A stretch of DNA of 64,000 nt from Podospora pseudocomata. Taxonomy: Eukaryota; Ascomycota; Sordariomycetes; Sordariales; Podosporaceae. The notes under the pieces were generated by a model. It was not told the origin of the DNA, did not search any database, and saw only the letters and a list, made by a program, of their open reading frames with translations. Positions 48,329-57,337 of the stretch are shown here, in pieces. The position numbers and the translations under genes are program-made. Numbering within the stretch: position 1 is the first letter of the stretch; the number at the start of each line of letters is the position of its first letter. The DNA is taken from assembly GCF_035222375.1 (NCBI RefSeq), contig NC_085890.1, positions 1,612,001-1,676,000 on the forward strand. The letters run 5' to 3'.

Positions 48329-48436
48329 CAGTGTGGGAAATGAGCTGATCTGAGCTGAGCCGGCCCTTGACTTGACTTGGCTCAGCTCAGCTCACCTGAG
48401 CCAAGTCAAGTCTGGCTTAGCTTATTGCCCACACTG
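48329..48436. mobile_element. 108-bp hAT-like MITE
   Basis: The ends are inverted: CAGTGTGGG at 48329 and CCCACACTG ending at 48436. Almost the whole element is palindromic; an inner perfect 16-bp arm ACTTGACTTGGCTCAG pairs with CTGAGCCAAGTCAAGT. Flanks are TTTCAGCC (48321-48328) and TTCCAGCC (48437-48444), an 8-bp direct repeat with one mismatch. CAGTG ends with 8-bp duplications are typical of hAT-family elements. It has no coding capacity, so it would be moved in trans. Confidence 0.8.
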
Positions 48437-48543
48437 TTCCAGCCCACCATCCACACTCTCCATCTCCGCTCCTACCAAGTGAACCGCAGGTAACTTTCCG
48501 CTATATATCGCTAAATAAATCCACCGATTCACTACCTACGTAC

Positions 48544-49467
48544 CTATGGTTGGTCTGCCTGGGCTTCTGCCAGCCGCCGTTGCACCTCGTCTTTAATCTT
48601 TTGCACCATATCTCGTTCCACCTGTTCCACTAGGCGAGCGACCTCCTCCTTGATTGCTGCTGAAACATGACTCTGGAAATCCTGAACTATGGCACTCTGC
48701 GCTGCGTCAAGCTTGTTCGCGATGAGTTGCTCAACCTGCTGGGCTACTGCAACGGCTACCTTCTGGCTATCCATGTCGGAGTTGGTCTCGGTCGGTACAT
48801 GTGCATTATTGTTATTACTCTTGCTGTTGCAAGATTCGCAGGTATGCTTGCAAGCAGAGGAGGAAGATGGAAATGCTCTTTCGCAGAGAGCGTCGAGCTG
48901 TTTGATACGCTCAAGCCGCACGGTAGCGAGAAGCTGGACTGGGCGGGCGAGCTTCTTGAAAGTCGTCCCGTGGTCTTGCAGCGCCAGAGCGAGCCGGATG
49001 ACGGTGGAAAATAATTCAAAGGTTAGGTCTTCGATGTTGTGCAGGTCTACTGGCTTGGCTGGAGGTTCAGGTGGTTTCTCGTGGATGTCCCTTTTGGCAG
49101 GCACTGTTGTCACAGCATCCTGGTAGCGAGCGCAACGGTCGCCGTATTGGATGAGATGCTTGACGAGTTCGAGGATATCGCTCACCGTCCATATACCAGT
49201 CTGTGACGTGACTCGTAATTCGGGGAGCACTGCTTCTGTGTCGGCGTCACCGCCAGAAACTGACGTCTGGGCCATCTCTTCGAACCGTCTCTGTTTTTGT
49301 CTCTGTTGCGTGAGTTCCATGGTGATTGCGTCGGCCCTTGCCATTGAATTCGTCACGGCAAAGGCGTCATTCTTTGTCGAAGAGCTCATCATGACTTGGT
49401 CGGAGTCATCATCCCCCGGGTGCCTCATCATGTACCGTTGTCTTCGGCTTGAAGCTTTCATGTACAT
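48544..49467 (-). CDS. Orphan coiled-coil protein next to the NLR
   Basis: Minus-strand frame ending at 48544. The frame is open up to 49626, but its first ATG is at 49467 (MYMKASSRRQRYMM), giving 307 residues; the open part before this has no ATG, so an upstream exon or a join to the preceding NLR gene is possible. The middle holds VSDILELVKHLIQYGDRC and a Pro/Lys stretch (HEKPPEPPAKPV). A helical segment NIEDLTFELFSTVIRLALAL QDHG and a C-terminal amphipathic coiled coil follow (VAQQVEQLIANKLDAAQSAI; AAIKEEVARLVEQVERDMVQ). I do not recognise the family. It is 211 bases downstream of the NLR stop on the same strand (52 bases if the open part is included). Confidence 0.6.
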   Translation of the reverse strand: MYMKASSRRQRYMMRHPGDDDSDQVMMSSSTKNDAFAVTNSMARADAITMELTQQRQKQRRFEEMAQTSVSGGDADTEAVLPELRVTSQTGIWTVSDILELVKHLIQYGDRCARYQDAVTTVPAKRDIHEKPPEPPAKPVDLHNIEDLTFELFSTVIRLALALQDHGTTFKKLARPVQLLATVRLERIKQLDALCERAFPSSSSACKHTCESCNSKSNNNNAHVPTETNSDMDSQKVAVAVAQQVEQLIANKLDAAQSAIVQDFQSHVSAAIKEEVARLVEQVERDMVQKIKDEVQRRLAEAQADQP

Positions 49468-49678
49468 CGCACGCTCACGAGGCCATCCAAACCATGGATC
49501 TGGATCATACCTTTTCACCGTAACCGTACCATGGTTCGTCAAACTCTGGTAATGCCCATTGGAATGATGACAGGGCGGTGTTGTCAAGGTGCTCGCGGCG
49601 GCGGAGCAAGCGGCTGACTCGGTCAAGGCATCTCGATATCAGCTCACGGATTCGACCGAGAACGTAATTAATGCCAGT

Positions 49679-52600
49679 TCAGAAGTGGGCCTTGCTCAAG
49701 AAGTCCTGGTGGCGCAGATGATTCATGGTATTTTCGTGATGGGGAACAGCCCGCTTGATGGCGTCTAGCTGATCTTGGAAAGGAATTCTGGCGAGCAGCC
49801 GCCTATTGATAAATGCCTCATCCGGCATGGTGGTCATGGGGATTGCCCATTGATGGACAACGCTTGCGAGAAGTTCATGCTCTCCGAGGGCCTCTTCTTC
49901 TAGCCAGCTGGGTGCTGATGCCTTAAGCAATGTCTCGTAGTTTGTCGAGGCGAAATCCAGAACATTCATCCTGTTATACCGCGGCCGGGGATCGAGGGAC
50001 GACCTCACCCTGCTGTACGCCAAGGTCCAGAACATGGGAGATTCGAGCCATTCGGCATTTTTGGATCGTAACATCTCAAGGACCTCGTCCGATCCCTTGA
50101 CCAAGGAAACCCTAGGATGCGCAAATGCGGCCTGGGCAGCTGTGCCGAAACAGCCAGCAACTATGTTGGGGTCGGCATCGTTGGCCAGGAGTAGCTTGAT
50201 GGTACTGATCTTCCTGGATGCGCAGGCCGCCTGTAGAGCGGTGCCGAAGGGGTCGGCGAGATGGTCCACGGCCACGCCAGGTGGCTCAAGAAGTAGTTTG
50301 ACGACCGCATTATGGCCGCGGAATGCTGCGACGTGCAGTGGACTACCAAGATTTCCATCTGCTTGGTCACCTGTCTTTGTGTCGGCGTGGAGCAGCTTCA
50401 TTGCTTGGAATAGACTTTTCACCACTTCAAGGTGACCCTCGGCTGCAGCTGCATACAGCGCAGTCCCGTGGGGTCCTTTTTCCGCATTCACATCGGCGCC
50501 TTGTTGGAGCAGGAGGTTAATAATATCAGATTCACCCCGAACTGCAGCCAGTTGGAGAGCGGTTCCCTCTAGACCACGCTGGTCCAGGGCCCTGCGTCGA
50601 GCGGGAAGATCGGTGTGCAACTTGGAGATCTCATCGACAAGCCGTGTGAGGATGCCATTGAGCTCCAGCTTGACGGCGTAGTAGACAGCAGAGGGTGGCT
50701 TTTTGTTTCCCCGTCCGTCAGGATTATAGGTATCTAGCCAAGCCCGCATCTTCTCCTTGTCTAGCAGAAGCTTGGAGCAAATCTCGGTCTCCAGCTCTTT
50801 GAGCCTGGCTGGAAATCCTTTGTCGCTGCCAATAGCATTGAATTGACCTTCGTTGCTATGAATCTCATTCTAGTGGCAGAACCAGAATTCGGCCGCGTAT
50901 CCCCGAGCTGGAACATCGATGCTCTTCCTGCTTGCTGTTTTGATGGGGGCGCGCCGGTCCGGCGCTGAATCATCTGGACTGGTGTCCTGTGTGCGCCAGG
51001 CGTCAGAGCCGTGGTCGCTGGCATCGATAGTGACACGGCGGCGGTTGGGGGCGGAGGCGGACGAAACAAGACGGTCCGAATCACTATCGCTACTTGACGT
51101 GTTCTCGATAGCATCGCCTTTCTTCTTGCTCGTCTTCGTCGGTCGGAAGGCTGATAGGATCTCCAAGCAGCGTTTGGTGATGAGAAGGTGTGCGTCGTGT
51201 TTCTGGGGCGGCAGAAGGCGCTCGATGTTCCCAGACCTGATCGTTTCCTGCCCCTTGGGAGCTCGGGAGAAGGGGTCTTTCAGATACTCTTGGACTGAGA
51301 AGTGGGTGAAGCGAAAGACGTCCACCTCGTCCTCCGTGGCCGTCTCCACAAGTACTCTTGGACAGATCCCTGCCACTTCCTTTGCGTTTCGAAGTTTGAC
51401 CACTGCCGCAAGCTCGGCTTGCGAGAGCGGCCGCTTTTGATTCATGAGCCAAAGGAGAATGTCCTTTAGCCTTTTAACGCTGTTGGCCGCCACTTTCTCC
51501 AGCGCATCTTGATACCTGGCGGCAATGTTTTCTGGCAATTTCCTCAACTCTGCTGTGACCTCTGCTGGCTCGTGACACGCTGACACTTGTTTGAGAATAG
51601 ACCGTGCCCAGTGAAAGTTGCTGCCTTGGCTGCTTTGGTAATGCCCGAGACGCTGCTTAACCTCGCCCTTCAGAGAGTCCTCTCCCTTCAAGACAGGAGT
51701 GTCCTCTAGTTTCCTCTCCACAAATGTTTTAAGAACTTTGCCAAGTCCCTGCTCAACATCTACTGACACCAGCATATCTCTGATCTTGTTCTCAAAATCC
51801 TGTGCTATGTCTTTCTCGTACTTGCTGACTACGAGGACGTGAAGGTTGGTGTACTCTTTTTGTATCAGCTTCAGGATAATGTCAAGCAGTTTGATATCGT
51901 TCTTGCGTGAGCCCCTGCGATCGAGAACATGGTCAAGGCCGTCAAGGACAAGGAAGATATCCCTGTCTGCCTTGGAAATAAACCGCTGCAGGTGATTGAA
52001 GAGGTCCATGCTGTCATCCGGAAGCTGTCCCTGGCCCTGATAATCACGTAGTGTTTCGTACAAACCATCGTCGGGGACCTTTTTACACTTGATTGTGAGC
52101 TGCCCGAGCAATGATGCCAGGAGGAGATGCATCCTTTTTGTGTCCTCATGATCAAAGCGAAAGTACTAGGAGGCAAGGGCCTTCGTCGGGTCATTTCCGA
52201 ATGTCTTTTTCAGGTTTCTGATGATCGATGAGCTGTTTGTGAGTTAGAAACACTAGGTACCCATATAGTCTCAGGTTATCGGTTGGGACTTTACCATAGC
52301 ACCGATTTACCACACCCAGCTGCGTACCACACGAGTTAACGACCTGTACCCATGTGCTTGACAAGAGCAATGGGGGTACTGAGAACCTACAGTTGCCATA
52401 CAACCACAACAGAATTTGCGGATATTTCACCCATTCTGTATATTCTCTGCTCTCGAAGAGCCAATCTCCATACTCGTCGGCTTGGTCTGCATCCTGTTCA
52501 AGGCTGGTTTTTGATACAACGTCGAGCGTCTTTCTGTCGTGGGCTTCCTCGTCTTCACAGGTCTCGGGATCCGTCGTGATATCGCCGCTCTCGCTACCTT

Positions 52601-54197
52601 GGTCGTCGTCATCGTCACCACTTTCGTCTGTCGCGGTGTCGCTGGCCGTGTGGTATTTTTTTGCCTTTCTTGTCCCCATCACCCCCAGGCCTCCAGTGGC
52701 TGTTTCCAGAGTTCAGCCACCACGCTCTTTCGGTTGCTAAGCTCGTGCGAATCTTATCCTGGCGCCCTCCATCGCGCTTCAGCAGCCACTCGCATAACCG
52801 TTCCAGCTCTGCAGCAGTAGCTTTGGCGTATGTATCTGAAGCGGTCTTGGCCAGACCATCGACTCTCTTCAATATCACTTCCGTGTTTGTTCTGATTTCC
52901 ATAATCTCCTCACGAGCTTCGTCCGCAACTGCTCATTTTGTTACATCAGGTTAATAATTCGGACAGAAAACATCAAAGGTTGTGAACAAGGTAGTTATGT
53001 AAGTTCGCCACTCACGTTCTCTCGAAACCTGGTTCTGCCAATCCTCTAATGCGGATTTCTCTTCGTTGATCTTCGTCTCCAGATCGCGGAGTGGCTGTCC
53101 AGCCAAGCTGAGGATGAACTTTTTGACCCGGGCTGGGACAGGTCAAAGGTTTTATCGTCAGCCCGAGTTTCTTATGCAGACATTAGGGATCGAGGGCTGA
53201 CTCCGAGTTCTACCATTGCTTGACTCTTGCACCTCAGCTGCATACACAAGAATAGCCGTATATACCCTGACCAGGGCATCCTCGAGTTGCTTCTCTTGCT
53301 TGGCTTTTCGCTCGCGGTAGTTTGACTCCGTTCGAGAATACAGAGCCATCGAGTGGCTCAGGTAGCTGCAGGCTTTGAATGTAGAGTCCGCCAGTTCCTT
53401 GTCATGGAGGGCCAACTGCAGGCAGGCTGTTATCAGCATCCACTGAAGCAACATCCATTGGGATACTCGGGGCTTTACCGTAAGACCAAAGGACACGACA
53501 GCCCATGCCGCTGAACAATAGCCTGTCGGATCAAATTGACGACATTATTGAGCAAGTCCTTGAAGGTTAAGGCCGAGAACAATATAGACTTCGCATTCCT
53601 AAGAGAGGTTTCACCGTTGTCAGATCCCCAGCGCGCCTTGTAGTTAACCATCTTGGCCTCGGTATTTTCGATGACGAGCCCGACGAGCTCGATCGAATTG
53701 GCCCGCGAAGGTTTCTGGTCCTTCGACTTGCCGACCCCCGACCTGCCTTGCAAAAGGGCCCTTTTCGCCTCTCCCAGCTCGTCCGACTCCCATGCTTCTT
53801 TCCAGAAGTCCCGTGCTGACTTGTCGACAGCATCGTCGTCGTCCTTGTCGTCTTCAGGTCTTTTTTTCTCGCTCTCGCTCTCGCTCTCGCCCTTTGCTCC
53901 AGTATTGTCGAGCTGCGCAACAGTAGTCGACCCTCGCTCATCGCCGTCATCCTTACTGTCCTTGCAATCTTTTTTGCCAGTTTCAGTACTGGCGGCTGCA
54001 TTCTTATTGCTCGCAGTCTCAGGAGGTGTTGCTCTTGCCGCCCCTTCATCCACCTCTAATTGCGAGCTTGGTTCATGATTCGGCAGGAGCTCCGCAGGTG
54101 CTTCGGTCTTGGTGCGTTCTTGGGTCACTCGCAGTGATAACCACTGACGCACGCTCTTCATCCTAGAAGGCTTTTTGGCCACAGCCTCTCGCTCCAT
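49679..54197 (-). pseudogene. NACHT-ankyrin NLR (STAND) gene with a frameshift and two in-frame TAG codons
   Basis: Seven minus-strand exons fit: 53479-54197, 53214-53415, 53016-53132, 52683-52931, 52391-52627, 52295-52319, 49679-52232; allowing one missing base they total 1368 codons in perfect phase. The N-terminus is acidic and Ser/Lys-rich, then a helical pre-NACHT domain (FWKEAWESDELGEAKRALLQ; SAAWAVVSFGLT; KACSYLSHSMALYSRTESNY), resembling the domain called NACHT_N. NACHT follows: Walker A GNSGCGKS across an intron, Walker B IFLVLDGLDHVLD, and FRFTHFSVQEYL in the following helical part. Five ankyrin repeats end the protein (GTALQLAAVRGESDIINLLL; GTALYAAAAEGHLEVVKSLF; SPLHVAAFRGHNAVVKLLL and so on). 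Lesions: one base missing at about 53535, TAG at 52166-52168 just after the P-loop exon, TAG at 50870-50872 before the repeats. Fungal NLRs sense non-self and trigger cell death. Confidence 0.85.
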
Positions 54198-55181
54198 TTT
54201 GATTGTGATGATGGGCAGGATCGTGAATCAAAAGCTGAGGAGTGGCGAAGGCTTCTTCCGAGTCTGGAAGATCGAGAAAATGGGAACACTGGAGAGAAGA
54301 AAGAGGGGTAATGCTTGCACGAGTACCTAAAATGGACTTTCAATGCCTCAGCTGCAGCCGCATCATAACCTCCAGCTATTGAAATGTTATTCCGCTACTA
54401 CTTCAGCCCCTTCGAGATGCAGCCTGCGAGATCGGCATACCAAAACAACTCGAGCCGTCAATCGATTGGAGCCAATAGGAGTGTTGCCGGCCAATCCGGT
54501 GGTGAGACAGGTAGCCAGCACAGCAAATATTGGGGTGAAGTGTATGTTAGATTCGCTTGTCTTTTCCACCCGCAGCCTCTATCACCCATGCTTCGAACAA
54601 CTCGCATGGGCCTACGAGATCACGGCCTTGAGGAACGCGAGGGATTCGGAGTGCTTAACCATCGAGATCGATTTGGGTCATACTAAAAGCTGTCTGCGGT
54701 GGTAGCTGCCATTGCTTCCAAGACAAAAGGAGATGTCATGCTAGAATATGAGATAACGCTCTCAGAAGTCCCATTCAATACCTTTGAAATCTATGTCATC
54801 GGGTTGTAAAATGCCGAAGTCACCAAGACATTCTGATCAGGCTCTGCCACGTCATGCCGAAAATAGCTGGAATACTTTGAGTGCCACAAGTTCACGCAGA
54901 GCTGAACAAGAAGAGCCACTCAATGGACAGATTATATCTCATTGCGCAGGTACCCAGAAAGTACGGTTTTCCTGCCCCATTTTTTAACTCCTCACGCCAA
55001 CCTGCACCAAGTATGTAGAGGTCTTCTGAAGTAGACGGGGTCATTGTTCTGCTTGTTTTGTATTCCGAATATTTCAATTTTCTCTTCTAAACTCCTACAA
55101 TGTATACTCATAGTGTCTCTCCTCCAGCCGGCAACATTATACCTGCTACGTTCAGGGGGCCCATATCGTCAATTTTCAATA
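54198..55181. other. Region between the NLR and the transposon nest
   Basis: About 980 bases, including the NLR promoter. Overlapping plus frames at 54343-54705 and 54384-54686 resemble nothing known to me. No repeat or RNA gene recognised. Confidence 0.4.
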
Positions 55182-55271
55182 ACGTACATTATAAGCGAGT
55201 GACCCATATAAGCGAGTGACCCACTTCCCACCACACCGTAAAAAACTATCCTCAATTATACCGCAACAACA

Positions 55272-55474
55272 CTAGGAAGCAACTACAATTATATTAGAAA
55301 CGGCTGAATCAGATGATTCCCCAGCCTCCTGGCAAGTGCGCGCGTTATGGCCAGGCTTGCCGCACACACCACAGCACCGAACCTTCGTATGAGACCCCCC
55401 TGCACCACCACCATCCGGCTGCGTTTCTTGCACTCCCTCTCCACCCACGGCCTTGTTATCCAGTAGATCGTGTG
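55272..55474 (-). pseudogene. C-terminal relic of pogo transposase (zinc knuckle)
   Basis: Minus-strand frame ending in TAG at 55272-55274 encodes RCCGVCGKPGHNARTCQEAG, a CCHC zinc knuckle, then a Ser/Glu-rich tail. The same knuckle closes the second pogo transposase at 63.2 kb (LCGICRKAGHNARTCPEAG). It is out of frame with the N-terminal relic even when the retroelement is removed. Confidence 0.75.
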
Positions 55475-55711
55475 TGTAACGGTTCCAGGAGTGTATTACA
55501 ACTATCTGGTGACGACTCTACGAGTACACCGAACTTGAAGAAGAAAAGGAAAAGGGGAATAGAAGGTTTGTCGACATGAGCCTCTGGTATGGCTGAGGGT
55601 GTTGGCCAGTGCGCGGTGATAGAAGGTTCTGGAGTAGTGGTCTGTGCGTTCTGGGAATAGCTTCACCAGGGCCGAGGTTGCCGAGGTCCATGCCAGGCTC
55701 AGCCTGTTACA
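55475..55711 (-). repeat. 3' LTR of the chromovirus
   Basis: 237 bp, TG...CA ends, minus-strand orientation. Differs from the other LTR by lacking one G in the run near 55673-55680 (GAGGTTGCC against GAGGGTTGCC). Confidence 0.92.
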
Positions 55712-55739
55712 ATACCCCCTCCTCTCCCAAGGTGCCCGA

Positions 55740-57242
55740 TCAGGGGGGAGAGATCTTTCCATGCTTCTCCTCAAATATATCCAACGCCTCCGTTTCCTCG
55801 AAATTACTTAGGGGCTCCCATGTAGGCTTAGCATAGCCAGACCATTTCACTAGGAGCCTTGTCCTTCCTCTCACCTTCTTTGCCTCCAAGATCTCCTCGA
55901 CTTGCCACTCCGCTTCTCCTTCTCCATCGTCGTTGCTTCCGATCAGCGCTGGGGGCTGAGTGTCGTCCTGTTGTTGTGATGGTAGAGGGTCTTCCGCTGC
56001 CCTTTTTAATAGCATAACGTGGAAGACGTTATGAATCCCCGGTGGAGTATCCAACCGACAAGCATGGGAGCCGATCAGCTCAGTGACAGTATACTTAGCG
56101 TTTAGCCAATCGAGTTTCGCCGAGGGTCTATCTGTCTTGATATGCTTTAATCGTAGCCATACCTTGTCCCCAACACGGAATTGTTCAGCTATCTGACGAG
56201 CTCTATTGGCGTACTCTTCCTGACGTTCTTGAGCTGAGGCCATTGTTGCTTGAGCTACTTCTGTTGCTTCCCGTAGCCGGGCTACAAAAGCTTCTCCCTG
56301 AGCAATTGGTGACTTCCCTGTAGTCCTTAGGGGCTCTTTTGCATCGACTAGGCCCAGGAGATCAACATCGTAACCGTGGGTCATAAAGAAGGGGCTGATG
56401 CCGGTCGAGGTTGCATTGCGGTTATTAATCGCTAGCATGGCCATCGGGAGAAGTGCAGCCCAGTCGTCTTGCCAATAGGTTGTGTAGGAGCGTAAGTATT
56501 CTTCAAGGACTTGGTTCATCCGCTCAGTGGCTCCGTCTGTTTCCGGATGATTCGCTGTCGATAGTCGTCGTGTGATCCGAAGTAGGTTGCATATCCTAGC
56601 CCACATATGGCTCACGAACTGGGGTCCTCTATCTGAGACGATGGCCCTCGGCAGGCCATGGTGTCGGATCAAGCAGCGGATGAGACGATCTGCTATTGCG
56701 TCTGCTGTCGTAGATGCCATAGGTTCGAAGATCACATTCTTGGACAGTCTATCTGTGACTACCATAATCTCGGTTGTTCTGTCAGGGCCCGATGGGGGTA
56801 ATCCGGAAACAAAGTCAATAGAAAGCTCTGACCAGATCCGATCGGGAATGGGGAGGGGCTTCAATAATCCTCTTCGTTTTTCCCGCCATACAGCTGTCCT
56901 TCCACAAACGTCACAGTTCCTCAGGAATCTCCTCACATCCTGGCTCAGGCCCGGCCAGGTAAACTTTCGGCTGATAAGGGTCTTCGTCATATCCCTTCCA
57001 GGGTGACCAGCCAGCACGGAGTCGTGCGTTTCTTGAATAACCCGGGTGCGAAGCGGTTCAAAGTGAGGTAGCCAGATTCGGTCCCTCCAACACAAGCGTT
57101 TTCCTTCGTCGATAGAACATTCCGCAATAGATATTGGTAGCCCCCACTCTGGGGGCAGTTGGCGTTCTCCGTCCAAAACCATGCGTCTGATCAGCCAGTA
57201 GCGGTTGTTGGCTTCCAATCCTTGGTCCCATAGGCTTTTCAA
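55740..57242 (-). CDS. Chromovirus integrase with chromodomain
   Basis: Minus-strand frame of 500 codons counted from a TTG at 57242. The frame is open further upstream, past the RT stop at 57338, so the domain is normally part of one polyprotein. It has the HHCC zinc-binding domain (HDSVLAGHPGRDMTKTL to RNCDVCGR) and the integrase core with Asp in LSIDFVSGLP, Asp in IVSDRGPQF and Glu in ETDGATERMNQVLEEYL. A GPY/F-like basic region (RVGDKVWLRL) and a C-terminal chromodomain follow (EWQVEEILEAKKVRGRTRLL; VKWSGYAKPTWEPLSNF). The chromodomain may steer insertion to methylated histone H3, fitting its place inside another transposon. Confidence 0.93.
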   Translation of the reverse strand: MKSLWDQGLEANNRYWLIRRMVLDGERQLPPEWGLPISIAECSIDEGKRLCWRDRIWLPHFEPLRTRVIQETHDSVLAGHPGRDMTKTLISRKFTWPGLSQDVRRFLRNCDVCGRTAVWREKRRGLLKPLPIPDRIWSELSIDFVSGLPPSGPDRTTEIMVVTDRLSKNVIFEPMASTTADAIADRLIRCLIRHHGLPRAIVSDRGPQFVSHMWARICNLLRITRRLSTANHPETDGATERMNQVLEEYLRSYTTYWQDDWAALLPMAMLAINNRNATSTGISPFFMTHGYDVDLLGLVDAKEPLRTTGKSPIAQGEAFVARLREATEVAQATMASAQERQEEYANRARQIAEQFRVGDKVWLRLKHIKTDRPSAKLDWLNAKYTVTELIGSHACRLDTPPGIHNVFHVMLLKRAAEDPLPSQQQDDTQPPALIGSNDDGEGEAEWQVEEILEAKKVRGRTRLLVKWSGYAKPTWEPLSNFEETEALDIFEEKHGKISPP

Positions 57243-57337
57243 AGGCTCCTCGGAAAAGGGGTTCTCCGGGGGGTCCGATTTATCCGCGGGGTCGTCTAAC
57301 TCCTGATCCTGATCTCCGCCCTTAACGAAGCCAGAGC

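Noticed and set aside
50872-51000. A hidden intron removing the second NLR stop
   Set aside because: An acceptor-like CTAG exists but the upstream 130 bases have no convincing donor (only GTCCAG and GTTCCA types).
50870-52168. TAG codons of the NLR as recoded amino acids (selenocysteine or pyrrolysine)
   Set aside because: Fungi lack both systems as far as known, and the positions are not catalytic; simple nonsense changes are more likely.
53720-53770. Second Walker A-like motif GRSGVGKS in the NLR N-terminal exon
   Set aside because: It matches the pattern but is followed by Lys/Ser-rich, unstructured sequence with no Walker B; the true P-loop is GNSGCGKS at about 52,300-52,400.
54343-54705. 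Overlapping frames upstream of the NLR
   Set aside because: Two plus frames and one minus frame overlap, none with recognisable features.
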